Notes: a model not told the origin generated them from the sequence alone. A DNA stretch of 32,912 nucleotides from Micromonospora sp. MP36 (GCF_008119785.1 NZ_VSFA01000080.1:1-32912); one strand, 5' to 3'. Counted from the stretch's first letter, positions 7,037 through 15,234 are shown. Program-made: numbers and translations.

Positions 7037-7752
7037 CCGGCCGGCCCAGGGTGTACTTCTCGTTCCAGAGCCCGTTCAGCTGGATGGCGCTGCGGCAGCT
7101 GGAGGAGCGCGTACCGGACTTCGCGGACCTGTTCGAGTACGTGCCCTTCTGGGACCCCGACGCCCGGACCCGGGCCGGACTCGACGCGCACGGTGCCGAC
7201 TTCCACTACACCGTGATGAGCAAGGCCAAGCACCTGTACATCCTGCACGACACCAAGCGGCTCGCCGCCGGCTTCGGCTACCGCCTGGTCTGGCCGGTGG
7301 ACGTCGCGCCCTGGTGGGAGCCGTCCGCGCTGGGCTGGCTGCGCGCCCGCGAACTCGGCTGCGCGCGGCAGTTCTACCAGGTCGTCACCGAGGCCCGCTG
7401 GGACCGGGGCGACAACATCAGCGACCCGGCGGTGCTGCGGGCCGCCTGCGACGCGGCCGGGCTGCCCGGCGCCGAGCTGATGGCCGCCGTGGACGACGAC
7501 CGGATCCGCGAGCTTGGCGTCGCGGCGCTGGTCAGCGCGCACCACGACGAGGTGTTCGGCATCCCGCTGTTCATCGTCGACCGCCAGCGGTACTGGGGCG
7601 TGGACCGGATCGCCGACGTCGAGGCGGCGGTGCGGGCGCTGCGCGGTGCGGGCCCGGCGGTCGAGTCGGCCGACCTGCTGGCGAGCCTCCCGGTGGCGGC
7701 GCTCGCGACGGTCGGCTCGTTCGACCACGACGAGCCCGGCGGCTGCGGCTGA
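7033..7752 (+). CDS. Kappa-GST / HCCA-isomerase-like protein (DsbA fold)
   Basis: A 239-aa member of the DsbA-fold group that includes 2-hydroxychromene-2-carboxylate isomerase and kappa-class glutathione transferase. The N-terminal strand-loop reads YFSFQSPFSW, with Ser13 where kappa GSTs have their catalytic Ser in SPYSW. There is no CXXC, so it is not a disulfide oxidoreductase. A cis-Pro loop (FGIPLF) and a helical insert between the thioredoxin halves are also seen. Family enzymes use a thiol cofactor to isomerise or conjugate substrates. In actinomycetes the thiol would be mycothiol or none. The GTG at 7033 overlaps the previous stop (GTGA). I infer a double-bond isomerase acting on the operon's acyl chain. 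A dehalogenating or conjugating enzyme is the alternative. Confidence 0.75.
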   Translation: MTGRPRVYFSFQSPFSWMALRQLEERVPDFADLFEYVPFWDPDARTRAGLDAHGADFHYTVMSKAKHLYILHDTKRLAAGFGYRLVWPVDVAPWWEPSALGWLRARELGCARQFYQVVTEARWDRGDNISDPAVLRAACDAAGLPGAELMAAVDDDRIRELGVAALVSAHHDEVFGIPLFIVDRQRYWGVDRIADVEAAVRALRGAGPAVESADLLASLPVAALATVGSFDHDEPGGCG

Positions 7753-7775
7753 CCGGGCGAGGGGAGGAGACGACA

Positions 7776-8720
<945 letters not shown>

Positions 8721-8732
8721 GCCACCGCCGAC

Positions 8733-8784
8733 CGCCCGGCGTCCGCCGCCCTCGAGGCGTCGGGTGCCGGGCGGCGCCGGTTTT
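8733..8784 (+). terminator. Hairpin plus short T tract after KAS III
   Basis: CGCCCGGC (8733-8740) pairs exactly with GCCGGGCG (8766-8773), and a CTCGAG-centred inner hairpin sits in the loop. The stem is followed by GCGCCGG and TTTT at 8781-8784. It begins 12 nt after the KAS III stop, which is a good place to end the PKS operon. The T tract is short, as is common in actinomycetes, so termination is inferred. Confidence 0.5.
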
Positions 8785-8790
8785 CCGCCG

Positions 8791-8822
8791 CGTCCGGGGC
8801 CGAAGGGGGGAAGCCCCGGACG
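8791..8822 (+). terminator. Second strong hairpin, tandem with the first
   Basis: CGTCCGGGGC (8791-8800) and GCCCCGGACG (8813-8822) form a perfect 10-bp stem with a 12-nt loop. No T tract follows. Together with the preceding hairpin it forms a structured tail between the operon and the insertion element, acting as a tandem terminator or 3'-end stabiliser. A third GTCCGGGG copy lies at 8876-8883. Confidence 0.4.
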
Positions 8823-8898
8823 AGCGGTTCGGCCCGGACTGGCAGCAAGGCGGGCCGCGCCAACCCCGCGAGTGTGTCCGGGGAGCAGCGACTAGTGG

Positions 8899-8927
8899 TT
8901 GCTTTCCTTTCTAGAGCTGTCCATAAT
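8899..8927 (+). promoter_or_regulatory. Sigma-70-type promoter at the left end of the IS
   Basis: TTGCTT (8899-8904) and CATAAT (8922-8927) are separated by exactly 17 bp, close to the housekeeping TTGACA-17-TATAAT form and rare in this GC-rich sequence. The tnpA GTG begins 8 nt after the -10 box with no ribosome-binding site in between, so the transcript is probably leaderless. The -35 box directly abuts the proposed left end, so the element carries its own promoter. Confidence 0.6.
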
Positions 8928-8935
8928 CGACTGTC

Positions 8936-9553
8936 GTGGGGAGCGTCTATCGGATCGGCGAGTTTGCCAAGCGGGTGGGCCGTTCGGTGAGCACGGTGCG
9001 CCGGTGGGAGGCGGAGGGCCGGATCGCGGCGCGCCGTCTGCCGTCGGGGCAGCGGTATTTCGACGATTCGGATGTGCGCAGGGTGCTGCAGCCGGGTTTC
9101 GACGCCGGGCGGCGGAAGGTGGTGGTGTACTGCCGCGTATCGTCGCCGGGTCAGAAGTCGGACTTGGCCTCGCAGGTGGCGGCGATGCAGCAGTTCTGCC
9201 TCGCTCGCGGTCTGGCCGTGGACGAGTGGATCAGCGAGGTCGGCGGCGGGTTGGACCTTCGCCGAGAAAAGTTCCTGGCGTTGATGGACGCGGTTGACCG
9301 GGGTGAGGTCGCCACGCTGGTGGTGGCGCACAAGGACAGGTTGGCCCGGTTCGGGTTCGATTTCCTGGAGCATGTGGCGGCGCGCGGTGGCTGCGAGATT
9401 GTCGTCGCGAACCAGGAGTCCCTGTCCCCACGGCAGGAGCTGGTCGAGGACCTCCTGGCCGTCGTGGGCTCCTTCTCGTGCCGGCTGGACGGTCTGCGCC
9501 GCTACGAGAAGGAGTTGAAACGGGCGGACTTGACCATGGAGGGTGACCGGTGA
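8936..9553 (+). CDS. tnpA: IS607-family serine recombinase (transposase A)
   Basis: A 205-aa transposase of normal length. An N-terminal MerR-like helix-turn-helix (YRIGEFAKRVGRSVSTVRRW, about 5-24) binds the IS ends. The small serine-recombinase domain follows, with the nucleophile Ser in VVYCRVSSPGQ and conserved arginines in HKDRLARFGFDFL. The protein cuts and religates DNA through a serine-DNA intermediate at GG sites. The GTG at 8936 is chosen because the HTH begins only a few residues later and the promoter -10 box ends at 8927, leaving almost no leader. It overlaps tnpB by 4 nt (GTGA). No catalytic residue appears damaged, so the element may still be mobile. Confidence 0.92.
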   Translation: MGSVYRIGEFAKRVGRSVSTVRRWEAEGRIAARRLPSGQRYFDDSDVRRVLQPGFDAGRRKVVVYCRVSSPGQKSDLASQVAAMQQFCLARGLAVDEWISEVGGGLDLRREKFLALMDAVDRGEVATLVVAHKDRLARFGFDFLEHVAARGGCEIVVANQESLSPRQELVEDLLAVVGSFSCRLDGLRRYEKELKRADLTMEGDR

Positions 9554-10968
9554 AGGTCACCCGGATCGCCTACTCGGCCCGACTGAATCCGGGCAAGTAC
9601 GCCGCCCTGGTGGAGCAGGCGCGCCGGTTGGGTCGGGTACGTAGTGAGGTGTGGCAGCGTTACGGCTCGATTCTCGGTGTCGGGTCGGGGTTGCGGGACC
9701 GGCAGGTGCGGGACCGGTGGCTGGCTGACGGCACACACGCCCGGTTTGGTGTGTTGGCGAATGCGTGGAAGGAAACCGTCCGCGACGCCATGGCCGACAT
9801 CGGAGCGAACCTCGAGGCGGCCAAGGTCGACGTCCGGCGGGCGATCAGCCGACGCACCAACGATCCGGCCGAGCGCAAGCGGATGTACACCGCGTTGAAG
9901 GCCGACCGATGGGCTGGGGATCCGTTCCTGGCTCGGCAGATGCGCAAGCATTGGAAGCGGGGCCGCAACCGCACGCACGATCAGATCGTGGTGCGCGCCG
10001 ACAAGTACAACATCGCCGTTGATGGGCGGGGCCGCCTGTGGCTGGCGATTCCCGGTCTCGAGCCCCGCAAGCTGGTCAAAATCCCGCTGTCGACGACGGT
10101 CGCGCCGACGGGCACGTTGCGGCTGATCCTGCGTGGTGGCCGGGTCGAGGTGCACTACCAGATCGACGCATCACAGATGCGGTCGTCGCGGCGGCCGTGC
10201 GGCGACCAGAGGGTCGGGGTGGACAAGGGCTACACCGAAGCCCTCACCGACTCCGACGGCCAATCCCACGGTGAACAACTCGGCGACCTGCTGACCCGTG
10301 AGTCGGACCGGTTGAAAGAGCGCAACCGCCGTCGGGCGAAGCTCCGCTCGATCGCCAACACCGCCACCGCGCGTGGCGACCATGCGAAAGCGCACCGGAT
10401 CAAGACCAACAACCTCGGCACGGCGAAACGGGACCGGCAGGCGGCCCGGCACCGGGCGCGGGTGCGTACGGAGATCTTCACCGCGGTGCACGAGGTCGTC
10501 GATAAGGCCGCCACCGTGATCGCCGAGGACCTCACCAAACGCTTCACCGGACATAGGAAGCTTCCCAAGAACATGAACCGGCGTCTCGCCGCGTGGACCA
10601 AAGGAGTCACCGCGGAGGCGCTGAAAAGCGTGTCGGAGCGTAGAGGTTCTGCGCACGTTCCCGTCAACGCCGCCTACACCTCACAAACCTGCCACCACTG
10701 CGGCGCCTTCGGCCGCCGTAGCGGGGACCGGTTTCACTGCACCCGGTGCGGGGTGGTGTGGCAGGCAGACGTGAACGCCGCGATCAACATCCTGCAAAGA
10801 GCCGGCGACCCCGACATCGCCCTGCACACCCCACACCAGCGGGTGAAGCAGATCCTGCAGGACCGGACCGATCGCCACCGGACCAGACTGCCGGTCCAGG
10901 ACTCCAGCCCAGCCACCGCTGGGCGGAGAGCGAAACATCCGAACCACTCAGCAATGAGTAACGAGTAG
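9550..10968 (+). CDS. tnpB: TnpB, RNA-guided nuclease of the IS607 element
   Basis: A 472-aa TnpB, somewhat longer than the roughly 400 aa common in the family. The RuvC-like catalytic residues are all visible: Asp225 (RVGVDKGY), Glu327 (TVIAEDLTK) and Asp407 (WQADVNAA). A four-Cys zinc ribbon is formed by Cys381, Cys384, Cys397 and Cys400 (CHHC...CTRC). TnpB proteins use an RNA from the right end of their element to cut target DNA next to a short left-end motif, which favours retention of the element. The GTG start at 9550 overlaps the tnpA stop. The last 40 or so codons coincide with stable RNA hairpins, as expected where the guide-RNA scaffold overlaps the tnpB 3' end. The protein looks intact and probably functional. 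Confidence 0.92.
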   Translation: MKVTRIAYSARLNPGKYAALVEQARRLGRVRSEVWQRYGSILGVGSGLRDRQVRDRWLADGTHARFGVLANAWKETVRDAMADIGANLEAAKVDVRRAISRRTNDPAERKRMYTALKADRWAGDPFLARQMRKHWKRGRNRTHDQIVVRADKYNIAVDGRGRLWLAIPGLEPRKLVKIPLSTTVAPTGTLRLILRGGRVEVHYQIDASQMRSSRRPCGDQRVGVDKGYTEALTDSDGQSHGEQLGDLLTRESDRLKERNRRRAKLRSIANTATARGDHAKAHRIKTNNLGTAKRDRQAARHRARVRTEIFTAVHEVVDKAATVIAEDLTKRFTGHRKLPKNMNRRLAAWTKGVTAEALKSVSERRGSAHVPVNAAYTSQTCHHCGAFGRRSGDRFHCTRCGVVWQADVNAAINILQRAGDPDIALHTPHQRVKQILQDRTDRHRTRLPVQDSSPATAGRRAKHPNHSAMSNE

Positions 10969-10969
10969 G
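10854..10969 (+). ncRNA. Candidate TnpB guide-RNA scaffold (omega/re RNA)
   Basis: The tnpB 3' end holds several clean stems: GGACCGG/CCGGTCC (10860-10866/10891-10897), GCCCAGC-CACC-GCTGGGC (10907-10924, perfect 7 bp), and ACTCA-GCAA-TGAGT (10946-10959, with a GNRA loop) just before the proposed right end. This matches the known location of TnpB guide-RNA scaffolds. The guide would then be the flanking DNA from 10970 onward. The 5' limit is a guess. Confidence 0.5.
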
Positions 10970-11399
10970 AAGCAGTCGTCGAGTGCCGGGACCGAGATTT
11001 CGGCGCCTGGTCCGCGTCCTCGCCCTGCTGCAGTGCGACCCGGGCCGGACTCCGGTCGGTTCCGGCCCGGGCGGGCCTCTCGTGGCGGCCGCCGGTGTCG
11101 CACGGGAACCAGGCTGCCCGGCCACCCTCGAAGCGGGATCGACCGTGGCTCGACGGCGGCGGCCCGGCGGCGGACCTCGGCCCGGCCGCCCGCCCTGTTC
11201 GGCCCGGCCGCCTGCGGCCTGACCGGCGGCTCGAGCCGGCTGCTAGCCGTCCCCGACCTCGATCCGAGCCCACCCCGAGCCGGGTGGCCGACCGTGGGCG
11301 GCGTTCCCATCCGCCCGCCGCGTGCCTGACGTGAGCCGCCGGGCCTTCATCGAGCCGGACCGGGAGTAGCAGAGATGTTCCAGTGCGGAAGTGATAACC
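10970..11399 (+). other. Non-coding gap between the IS and the Dap genes
   Basis: This 430-nt stretch holds no convincing gene. The small frames in it are Arg/Pro/Gly-rich, have no homology I recognise and no ribosome site. It contains a 14-bp direct repeat, TCGGCCCGGCCGCC, at 11177-11190 and 11199-11212, and a 12-bp palindrome CGGCTCGAGCCG at 11227-11238. The promoter for sbnA, the transporter and probably the NRPS should lie here, but I could not pick a -35/-10 pair. The sbnA ribosome site GGAAG is at 11387-11391. Confidence 0.45.
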
Positions 11400-12389
11400 A
11401 TGAGCCGTGAGGCGCTGCTGGCGCGCCTGGCCATGGTCGGGCGGGCGATGCCCCGCACCCCGGTGGTGCAGCTGCGTCACGACCGGCTGGACCTGTTCGC
11501 CAAGCTGGAGTACGTCAATCCGAACGGCAGCTCCAAGGACCGCTCGGCGTACTGGATCCTGCGGCGGGCCGTCGAGCGCGGCGACGTCACCGAGCGGACC
11601 ACCATCGTGGAGTCCTCGTCGGGCAACTTCGCCATTTCGCTCGCGTCGTTCTGCCGCTGGATCGGGTTGACCTTCGTCCCGGTGATCGATCCGAACGTCA
11701 ACGCCAGCACGGAGGCGTACCTGCGCCGGCTGTGTGACCGGGTCGAGAAGGTCACCGAGCCGGACGGGACGGGCGGGTACCTGTCCACCCGGCTGCGGCG
11801 GGTGGAGGAGTTGCGGGCGGAGCTGCCCTCGGTCTACTGGCCCAACCAGTACGCGAACCTGGACGCCGTCGAGGCGCACGACCGGCTCACCGGCGCGGAA
11901 CTGTGCGCGGATCTGCCCCGCATCGACTACCTGTTCGTCGGGGTGAGCACCGGCGGCACCATCGGCGGGCTGTCCACCCGGCTCAAGCGGCTGCACCCGG
12001 ACGCCTGGGTGGTCGCCGTCGACGCCGAGGGGTCGGTCATCTTCGGTGGCCCGCCGGCCAAGCGGCGCCTGCCCGGGCTCGGCTCCAGCATCGTGCCGCC
12101 GCTGGTGGGCAAGGCCAGCATCGACGACGTGGTGATCGTGCCCGAGGTGGACGCGGTGCGCGGTTGCCACGAGCTGTTTGAGCGGCACGGGCTGTACACC
12201 GGCGGGTCGACCGGCAGCGTCTACAGCGCGATCGAGCGGTACTTCGCCGACCACCGGGGGCCGCGCCCGACCGTCGCCTTCCTGTGTGCCGACCGAGGCA
12301 CCGGTTACGCCGACACCGTGTACGACCCGGAATGGGTCGACCGGTTCGTCGCCCAACGCGACCGCGGCCAGTCCGTGGCCCTGGTGTGA
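11400..12389 (+). CDS. sbnA: SbnA-like N-(2-amino-2-carboxyethyl)-glutamate synthase
   Basis: A 329-aa PLP enzyme of the cysteine-synthase fold. In the staphyloferrin B pathway SbnA joins O-phosphoserine and glutamate to give N-(1-amino-1-carboxy-2-ethyl)-glutamate, the precursor of 2,3-diaminopropionate. Visible features are the PLP lysine Lys46 in NPNGSSKDR, the substrate/cofactor loop ESSSGNFAIS (71-80) and the phosphate-binding glycine loop GVSTGGTIGG (181-190). The frame is open from GTG 11391, but I prefer ATG 11400 because GGAAG lies 8 nt upstream and GTG 11391 overlaps that site. sbnB follows after 10 nt, and the pairing is what separates SbnA from ordinary cysteine synthase. With no siderophore synthetase nearby, the Dap is most likely an NRPS substrate. 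Confidence 0.87.
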   Translation: MSREALLARLAMVGRAMPRTPVVQLRHDRLDLFAKLEYVNPNGSSKDRSAYWILRRAVERGDVTERTTIVESSSGNFAISLASFCRWIGLTFVPVIDPNVNASTEAYLRRLCDRVEKVTEPDGTGGYLSTRLRRVEELRAELPSVYWPNQYANLDAVEAHDRLTGAELCADLPRIDYLFVGVSTGGTIGGLSTRLKRLHPDAWVVAVDAEGSVIFGGPPAKRRLPGLGSSIVPPLVGKASIDDVVIVPEVDAVRGCHELFERHGLYTGGSTGSVYSAIERYFADHRGPRPTVAFLCADRGTGYADTVYDPEWVDRFVAQRDRGQSVALV

Positions 12390-12399
12390 GAGGAACAGC

Positions 12400-13422
12400 A
12401 TGACCGAGACGCACCGACCGACCGTCCGGCCGTTCACGGTGGTGACCGCGGCCGAGGTGGCCGCGGCCGTCGAGGCGGACCGGGCGGCTTGCCTGGACGC
12501 GGTACGCCGCTGCTACCTCGCCCATGACGAGGCGGCCACCGCGCTGCCGCACAGCAGCTTCCTGCGCTTCCCGCAGCTGCCCCGGGACCGGATCATCGCG
12601 CTGCCCGCCTATCTTGGCGGCGAGTTCGAGGTGGCCGGCATCAAGTGGATCGCCAGCTTCCCCGGCAACACTGGGCACGGCATCCCTCGGGCGTCGGCCG
12701 TGCTGCTGCTCAACGACCTGGCCACCGGCTACCCGTACGCCTGCCTGGAGTCCTCGCTGATCTCCGCGACCCGGACGGCGGCGTCCGCGGTGCTCGGGGC
12801 GGAGGAGCTGGTGGGCGGCCGGCGGGTCGGCAGCGTCGGCTTCATCGGCACCGGCCTGATCGCCGAGCACGTCCGCCGGTTCCTGCGCGACCTGGACTGG
12901 GAGATCGGCGAGTACCGGCTGTTCGACCTGGACCCGGCAGCGGCCGAGCGGTTCGCCGCCGGCGTGCAGGCCGACGGGGTGGGTGCGGTCAAGGTCGTGC
13001 CCGAGGCCGCCGACGCCTGCGCCGCCGACCTCGTGGTGCTCGCCACCGTGGCCGGCGAGCCGCACCTGTACGACCCGGCCCTGTTCGCCCACCGCCCGGT
13101 GGTGCTGCACCTGTCCCTGCGCGACCTGTCGCCGGAGATCGTGCTCGCCGCCCAGAACGTCACCGACGACGTCGACCACGCGGTCCGCGAACGGACCTCG
13201 CTGCACCTGGCCGAGCAGCGGGTCGGGCACCGCGACTTCGTCGCCGGCACCATCGCCGGCGTGCTGCGCGGGCGGGTCCGCCGGGACCCCGACCGGGCCG
13301 CGATCTTCGCGCCCTTCGGCCTCGGGGTGCTGGACCTCGCCGTCGGGGCGTGGGCCTTCGACCGGGTACGCGCCGCCGGCGGCGGCCAGCCGATCGCCGA
13401 CTTCTTCCCGCCGGCGAACTGA
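12400..13422 (+). CDS. sbnB: SbnB-like N-(2-amino-2-carboxyethyl)-glutamate dehydrogenase
   Basis: A 340-aa member of the ornithine cyclodeaminase / mu-crystallin family. SbnB oxidatively splits the SbnA product with NAD+, giving L-2,3-diaminopropionate and 2-oxoglutarate. The Rossmann signature VGFIGTG (146-152), a substrate-binding Lys82 in IKWIASFP, Arg125 in SATRTAA and the family C-terminal FGLGVLD are visible. The ATG at 12400 has AGAGGA at 12389-12394 and starts 10 nt after the sbnA stop, so the two are co-transcribed. Ornithine cyclodeaminase (proline formation) is the alternative, but the adjacent sbnA makes the Dap route far more likely. The exporter genes follow after 15 nt. Confidence 0.87.
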   Translation: MTETHRPTVRPFTVVTAAEVAAAVEADRAACLDAVRRCYLAHDEAATALPHSSFLRFPQLPRDRIIALPAYLGGEFEVAGIKWIASFPGNTGHGIPRASAVLLLNDLATGYPYACLESSLISATRTAASAVLGAEELVGGRRVGSVGFIGTGLIAEHVRRFLRDLDWEIGEYRLFDLDPAAAERFAAGVQADGVGAVKVVPEAADACAADLVVLATVAGEPHLYDPALFAHRPVVLHLSLRDLSPEIVLAAQNVTDDVDHAVRERTSLHLAEQRVGHRDFVAGTIAGVLRGRVRRDPDRAAIFAPFGLGVLDLAVGAWAFDRVRAAGGGQPIADFFPPAN

Positions 13423-13437
13423 TCGAGGGGGTGGCAG

Positions 13438-14400
13438 GTGGACCTGACGATCGAAGCCGAAGGGCTGCGCAAGACCTACGGCAACCACACCGCGCTGGCC
13501 GGGGTGGACCTCGCCGTGCCGGCGGGCACCGTGCTCGGCATGCTCGGCCCGAACGGGGCCGGCAAGACCACCATGGTGCGGATCCTGTCGACGCTGTTGA
13601 CGCCGGACGGGGGCACCGCCCGGGTCTGTGGGCACGACGTGGTCCGGGAACCGCGTGAGGTACGCCGGCGGGTCGGCCTCACCGGCCAGTACGCGGCCGT
13701 GGACGAGCTGCTGACCGGCCGGGAGAACCTCGTGCTGATTGGCGTGCTGCACCACCTTGGCCGGCGGGCGGCCCGCGCCCGGGCCGAGGAACTGCTCGAC
13801 CGGTTCCAGCTCACCGACGCCGCCGGCCGGGCCGCCCGGACCTACTCCGGTGGCATGCGGCGCCGGCTCGACCTGGCCGCGAGCCTGGTCGCCGACCCGC
13901 CGGTGCTGGTGCTCGACGAGCCCACCACCGGGTTGGACCTGACCAACCGGCGCACCCTGTGGACGATGGTCCGGGAGCAGGTGGCCCGCGGCACCACGGT
14001 GCTGCTCACCACGCAGTACCTGGAGGAGGCCGACCAGCTCGCCGACCGGATCCTGGTCCTCGACGGCGGGAAGGTGATCGCCGAGGGCACCCCGGACGAG
14101 CTGAAGCGCAAGGTCGGCGACGAGCAGCTGCAGATCCGGCTGCGCGACGGCGGTCAGCGGTCCGCCGCGGTCGCGGCCCTCGCCGCCGTCACCGCCCAGC
14201 AACCGGTGACCGACGAGGACCCGGCGAGCCTGCGGCTGCCGTCGAGCGACGGGCTGGCCGGCGTCGCGGCCGTGGCGGCGGCGCTGGACGCCGCCGGGAT
14301 CGACGTCGAGTCGTTCGCCAGCTGCGCGCCGACCCTGGACGACGTCTTCCTCTCCCTCACCGGGCGGAGCACCGCCGAGAAGCCGGAGGCAGCGGCATGA
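13438..14400 (+). CDS. ABC exporter ATPase, DrrA type
   Basis: A 320-aa ATP-binding subunit of the daunorubicin-resistance (DrrA) class, which drives drug or lipopeptide efflux with a separate permease. It has Walker A GPNGAGKTT (37-45), the Q-loop Gln84, the signature YSGGM (136-140), Walker B VLVLDEPT (156-163) and the D-loop. Gln193 replaces the H-loop histidine (TTQYLEEAD), as is usual in DrrA-like proteins. The C-terminal 90 residues form the family's extra domain. The GTG at 13438 is preceded by GAGGGGG. It overlaps the permease gene by 4 nt. Placed between precursor and NRPS genes, it probably exports the product and may give self-resistance. Confidence 0.9.
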   Translation: MDLTIEAEGLRKTYGNHTALAGVDLAVPAGTVLGMLGPNGAGKTTMVRILSTLLTPDGGTARVCGHDVVREPREVRRRVGLTGQYAAVDELLTGRENLVLIGVLHHLGRRAARARAEELLDRFQLTDAAGRAARTYSGGMRRRLDLAASLVADPPVLVLDEPTTGLDLTNRRTLWTMVREQVARGTTVLLTTQYLEEADQLADRILVLDGGKVIAEGTPDELKRKVGDEQLQIRLRDGGQRSAAVAALAAVTAQQPVTDEDPASLRLPSSDGLAGVAAVAAALDAAGIDVESFASCAPTLDDVFLSLTGRSTAEKPEAAA

Positions 14401-15185
14401 CCACCCTCGCCGTCGAGACCTCGGCCCTGGTGGGCCGCCACCTGCGACACCTGGCCCGGGTGCCGATGCGGCTGCTCGGCGTGACTGTCATGCCGGTCGC
14501 GTACGTGGTGATCTTCGGTTACCTCTTCGGCAGCGTCATCGAGGTGCAGGGCGGCGGCTACCGGGAGTTCCTGATGGCCGGCATCTTCGCCCAGATGATG
14601 CTCACCAACCTGCAGCACACCGCGCTCGGTGTGGTCGACGACCTGGGCAACGGCATCGACGACCGGTTCCGGTCACTGCCGATCGCCGGGCTCGCCGTAC
14701 CGCTGGCCCGGACCATGGCCGACCTCACCCGGGTGGTGGTCGCCTGTGTCGCCATGGCCGTGGTGGGCTTCGCGATGGGCTGGCGGACGCACGCCGGGGC
14801 GCCGCAGGTGCTCGCCGGCTTCGGGCTGCTGCTCCTGCTCGGCTTCGCCGCCTCCTGGCTCGGGGTCCTCCTCGGGCTGCGGCTGCGCTCCGCCGAGGCG
14901 GTCAGCGCGGTGGCCTTCCTCGTCGTCATGCCGATGACGTTCCTGTCCAACGCGTTCATCCCGCTGCACGGGCTGCCGGGCTGGCTGCGCGCGGTGTGCG
15001 AGTGGAACCCGCTGTCCGCCGTGGTTGCCGCCTGCCGGGACCTGTTCGGCAACCCGGGCTCGGCCGGCGACGCCCTGCCGATGCGGCACCCGGTCGCCGC
15101 CTCTCTGCTGCTGATCGGCGCGCTGCTGGTGGTCAGCGCGGCGCTGGCCACCCACGCCTACCGGGCCGCCGCCCGGGGCCGCTGA
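14397..15185 (+). CDS. ABC-2 type permease, DrrB type
   Basis: A 262-aa integral membrane subunit with about six hydrophobic spans, first at about residues 27-47 and last near the C-terminus. It shows the ABC-2 family region around FRSLPIAGLAVPLARTMADL and the LSNAFIPLHGLPGWLRAVCEWNPLS block typical of DrrB-like permeases. It would form the export channel with the DrrA-type ATPase. The ATG at 14397 overlaps the ATPase stop (ATGA), with GGAGG at about 14386-14390, so the subunits are translationally coupled. No fused ATPase domain is present. The substrate is presumably the NRPS product, inferred only from position. Confidence 0.88.
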   Translation: MTTLAVETSALVGRHLRHLARVPMRLLGVTVMPVAYVVIFGYLFGSVIEVQGGGYREFLMAGIFAQMMLTNLQHTALGVVDDLGNGIDDRFRSLPIAGLAVPLARTMADLTRVVVACVAMAVVGFAMGWRTHAGAPQVLAGFGLLLLLGFAASWLGVLLGLRLRSAEAVSAVAFLVVMPMTFLSNAFIPLHGLPGWLRAVCEWNPLSAVVAACRDLFGNPGSAGDALPMRHPVAASLLLIGALLVVSAALATHAYRAAARGR

Positions 15186-15200
15186 CCCCGGGCCGCCGCC

Positions 15201-15234
15201 GCCCGGCCGGTCCGCGTACGCCGACCGGCCGGGT
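15201..15234 (+). terminator. Perfect inverted repeat between exporter and NRPS
   Basis: CCCGGCCGGT (15202-15211) and ACCGGCCGGG (15224-15233) are exact complements with a 12-nt loop, and a G-T pair extends the stem by one. It lies 16 nt after the permease stop and 63 nt before the NRPS start. No T tract follows, so it could be an attenuating hairpin, an mRNA-stability element or an operator instead of a terminator. Confidence 0.35.

Larger units (their letters stand above)
8897..10969 (+). mobile_element. IS607-family insertion element, apparently complete
   Basis: The element carries tnpA (serine recombinase) and tnpB in the IS607 order with a GTGA overlap. IS607 elements lack long terminal repeats and make no target duplication. 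They cross over at a GG dinucleotide, leaving GG at both ends. Candidate ends are GG 8897-8898 (left, AGTGG followed by TTGCTTTCC) and GG 10968-10969 (right, GTAGG followed by AAGCAG). An imperfect complement between TGCTTTCC (8900-8907) and GGAAGCA (10968-10974) supports the limits. The element is visibly less GC-rich than its neighbours. It sits between the KAS III hairpins and sbnA, so it interrupts no recognised gene. The exact ends are inferred, and the right end could lie further right. Confidence 0.7.

Noticed and set aside
7033..7752. Thiol-disulfide oxidoreductase (DsbA) function
   Set aside because: The CXXC motif is absent (SPFS instead) and there is no signal peptide, so only the fold is DsbA-like.
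8721..8896. Cobalamin or other riboswitch in the structured tail
   Set aside because: The stems are strong, but I find no conserved aptamer motif such as a B12 box, and the next gene is a transposase with its own promoter.
8884..10982. Target-site duplication around the IS (AGCAG near both ends)
   Set aside because: AGCAG occurs at 8884-8888 and 10971-10975, but spacing from the ends differs, and IS607 elements are not known to make duplications. Chance is more likely.
10983..11334. Small ORFs between the IS and sbnA
   Set aside because: They overlap one another in different frames, have no ribosome sites and no recognisable sequence, and are typical of random GC-rich DNA.
11400..13422. Siderophore (staphyloferrin-type) cluster
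   Set aside because: No IucA/IucC-type synthetase, receptor or iron regulator is present. The neighbours are a DrrAB-type exporter and an NRPS.
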